Of a stretch of DNA of 6,398 nucleotides, positions 5,620-6,398 are shown one piece after another. The DNA is taken from NCBI GenBank assembly GCA_027025615.1, contig JALVQM010000433.1, forward strand, positions 16,090 through 22,487, given 5' to 3'. Under the pieces are notes generated by a model, which saw only the letters and a list, made by a program, of their open reading frames with translations, made no database searches and was not told the origin of the DNA. Source of the stretch: Desulfobacteraceae bacterium (GTDB taxonomy: Bacteria > Desulfobacterota > Desulfobacteria > Desulfobacterales > Desulfosarcinaceae). A program made the position numbers and the translations under genes. Position 1 is the first letter of the stretch. Every line of letters starts with the position of its first letter.

Positions 5620-6398
5620 ATGCGAGAAGTGGTTATTGTGTCGGCTTGCAGGACCGCCATTGGCGCCTTTGGCGGCAGCTTGAAAGATATGCACGCGGCC
5701 CATATTGCGGCCGGGGTGATGAAGGCCGCTATTCAAAGGGCCGGTATTGATCCGGGGCTGTTGGATGACGTGCGTTTTGGCTGCTGCCTTGAGCCTGCCG
5801 ATTCGTTGAACGTGGCCAGGGTGGCCGCCCTTCTGGCCGGCATTCCGGACTCGGTACCGGCGGTTACCATAAACCGGGTTTGTATTTCTGGTATGGAAGC
5901 GGTTATTTCGGCTATGGCTATGATTCAGGCTGAAATGGCGGAAGTCATTCTTGCCGGAGGTGTGGAACACATGTCCGGTGTTTCCTACATTGTACCAAAA
6001 GCTCGCTGGGGCTGTCGTCTCCAGGATCAGGAATTTGTCGATGCCTTGATACGAGCCCTGCATTGTGGTTCCCACATTATTCCCCACCCTGAATATGGCC
6101 CTGTAAATGCTGAAAAACCACCGTTGAGTTTTTTCAAAGGCAAGCCGTATATCATGGGCCAGACAGCCGAGTTCGTAGCTCAGTATCTGGATATAAGCCG
6201 CCGGGAAATGGACGAAGTGGCCCTGCGCAGTCATAACAACGCCGAGCGGGCTAATCAGGACGGATCCTTTGCCGCCGAACTCGTTCCCCTTGAAGTGCCC
6301 CGCCGCAAGAAACCTCCCCTTATTTTTGACAAGGACGAACACTTCCGGCCCGGTCTTACCATGTCGGATTTGGAAAAACTGCCGCCGGCCTTTGTGCC
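5620..6398 (+). CDS. Thiolase (acetyl-CoA C-acyltransferase family), N-terminal part (runs off right edge)
   Basis: Thiolases join or cleave beta-ketoacyl-CoA using a cysteine nucleophile, in fatty-acid oxidation, polyhydroxybutyrate or ketogenic routes. The first 259 residues are present. Visible: the start REVVIVSACRTAIGAFGG; LNVARVAALLAGIP (63-76); the active-site block NRVCISGMEAV with C88; AGGVEHMS (112-119); MGQTAEFVAQYLDISRREMDEVALRSH; and FDKDEHFRPGLT. The second catalytic region (the GHP histidine and C-terminal cysteine) lies beyond the window. Position 89 is Ile where Gly or Ala is usual, and the loop between ARWG and MGQTAE looks about 20 residues longer than in typical acetyl-CoA acetyltransferases, so substrate preference may differ. 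AAGGAG at 5608-5613 is six bases before the ATG at 5620 and only three before an adjacent in-frame ATG at 5617, so 5620 is preferred. Family secure, substrate unknown. Confidence 0.92.
   Translation, partial: MREVVIVSACRTAIGAFGGSLKDMHAAHIAAGVMKAAIQRAGIDPGLLDDVRFGCCLEPADSLNVARVAALLAGIPDSVPAVTINRVCISGMEAVISAMAMIQAEMAEVILAGGVEHMSGVSYIVPKARWGCRLQDQEFVDALIRALHCGSHIIPHPEYGPVNAEKPPLSFFKGKPYIMGQTAEFVAQYLDISRREMDEVALRSHNNAERANQDGSFAAELVPLEVPRRKKPPLIFDKDEHFRPGLTMSDLEKLPPAFV

Noticed and set aside
5596..6342. Minus-strand 248-codon open frame opposite the thiolase
   Set aside because: The plus strand carries clear thiolase motifs in frame. The antisense frame is histidine/asparagine-rich with no recognisable domain.

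Overview
The window looks like an ordinary chromosomal stretch from a motile, free-living bacterium with moderate GC. There is no phage, plasmid, transposon, CRISPR or toxin/defence hallmark. A FapA-type flagellar-assembly protein preceded by a good match to the FliA/sigma-28 promoter, a non-haem ferritin with the FtnA ferroxidase residues, an atypical UvrA and a divergent thiolase together suggest a Gram-negative anaerobe such as a member of the Desulfobacterota. That placement is inference from gene content only; no rRNA marker is present.

Layout. (1) Positions 1-1197, minus strand: the first 399 codons of a UvrA-family nucleotide-excision-repair ATPase, which continues off the left edge. 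(2) 1198-1293: a short divergent promoter region. (3) 1294-2094, plus strand: a TIM-barrel sugar phosphate isomerase/epimerase-like protein. (4) 2095-2887: about 790 bases with no conventional gene but many inverted repeats. It holds a two-hairpin structure with a T-tract (2351-2399), a possible 39-46 residue membrane microprotein (2478-2597), and a near-perfect 18-bp palindrome (2788-2836) just 3' of the ferritin gene. (5) 2888-3424, minus strand: ferritin, with a promoter and an overlapping palindrome upstream. (6) 3425-3628: a divergent control region carrying the sigma-28-like promoter. (7) 3629-5476, plus strand: a 615-residue FapA/DUF342 protein. (8) 5477-5619: a spacer. (9) 5620-6398, plus strand: the N-terminal 259 residues of a thiolase, running off the right edge.

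The genes do not form one pathway. uvrA and the isomerase are divergent, ferritin and fapA are divergent, and the thiolase has its own spacer and ribosome binding site. Each is probably its own transcription unit or the start of one: DNA repair, sugar metabolism, iron storage, flagellar assembly, and acyl-CoA metabolism. The items most worth a second look are the sigma-28 promoter on a stand-alone fapA, the structured intergenic block with its possible microprotein and small RNA, and the divergent UvrA. I found no evidence of a new multi-gene system.
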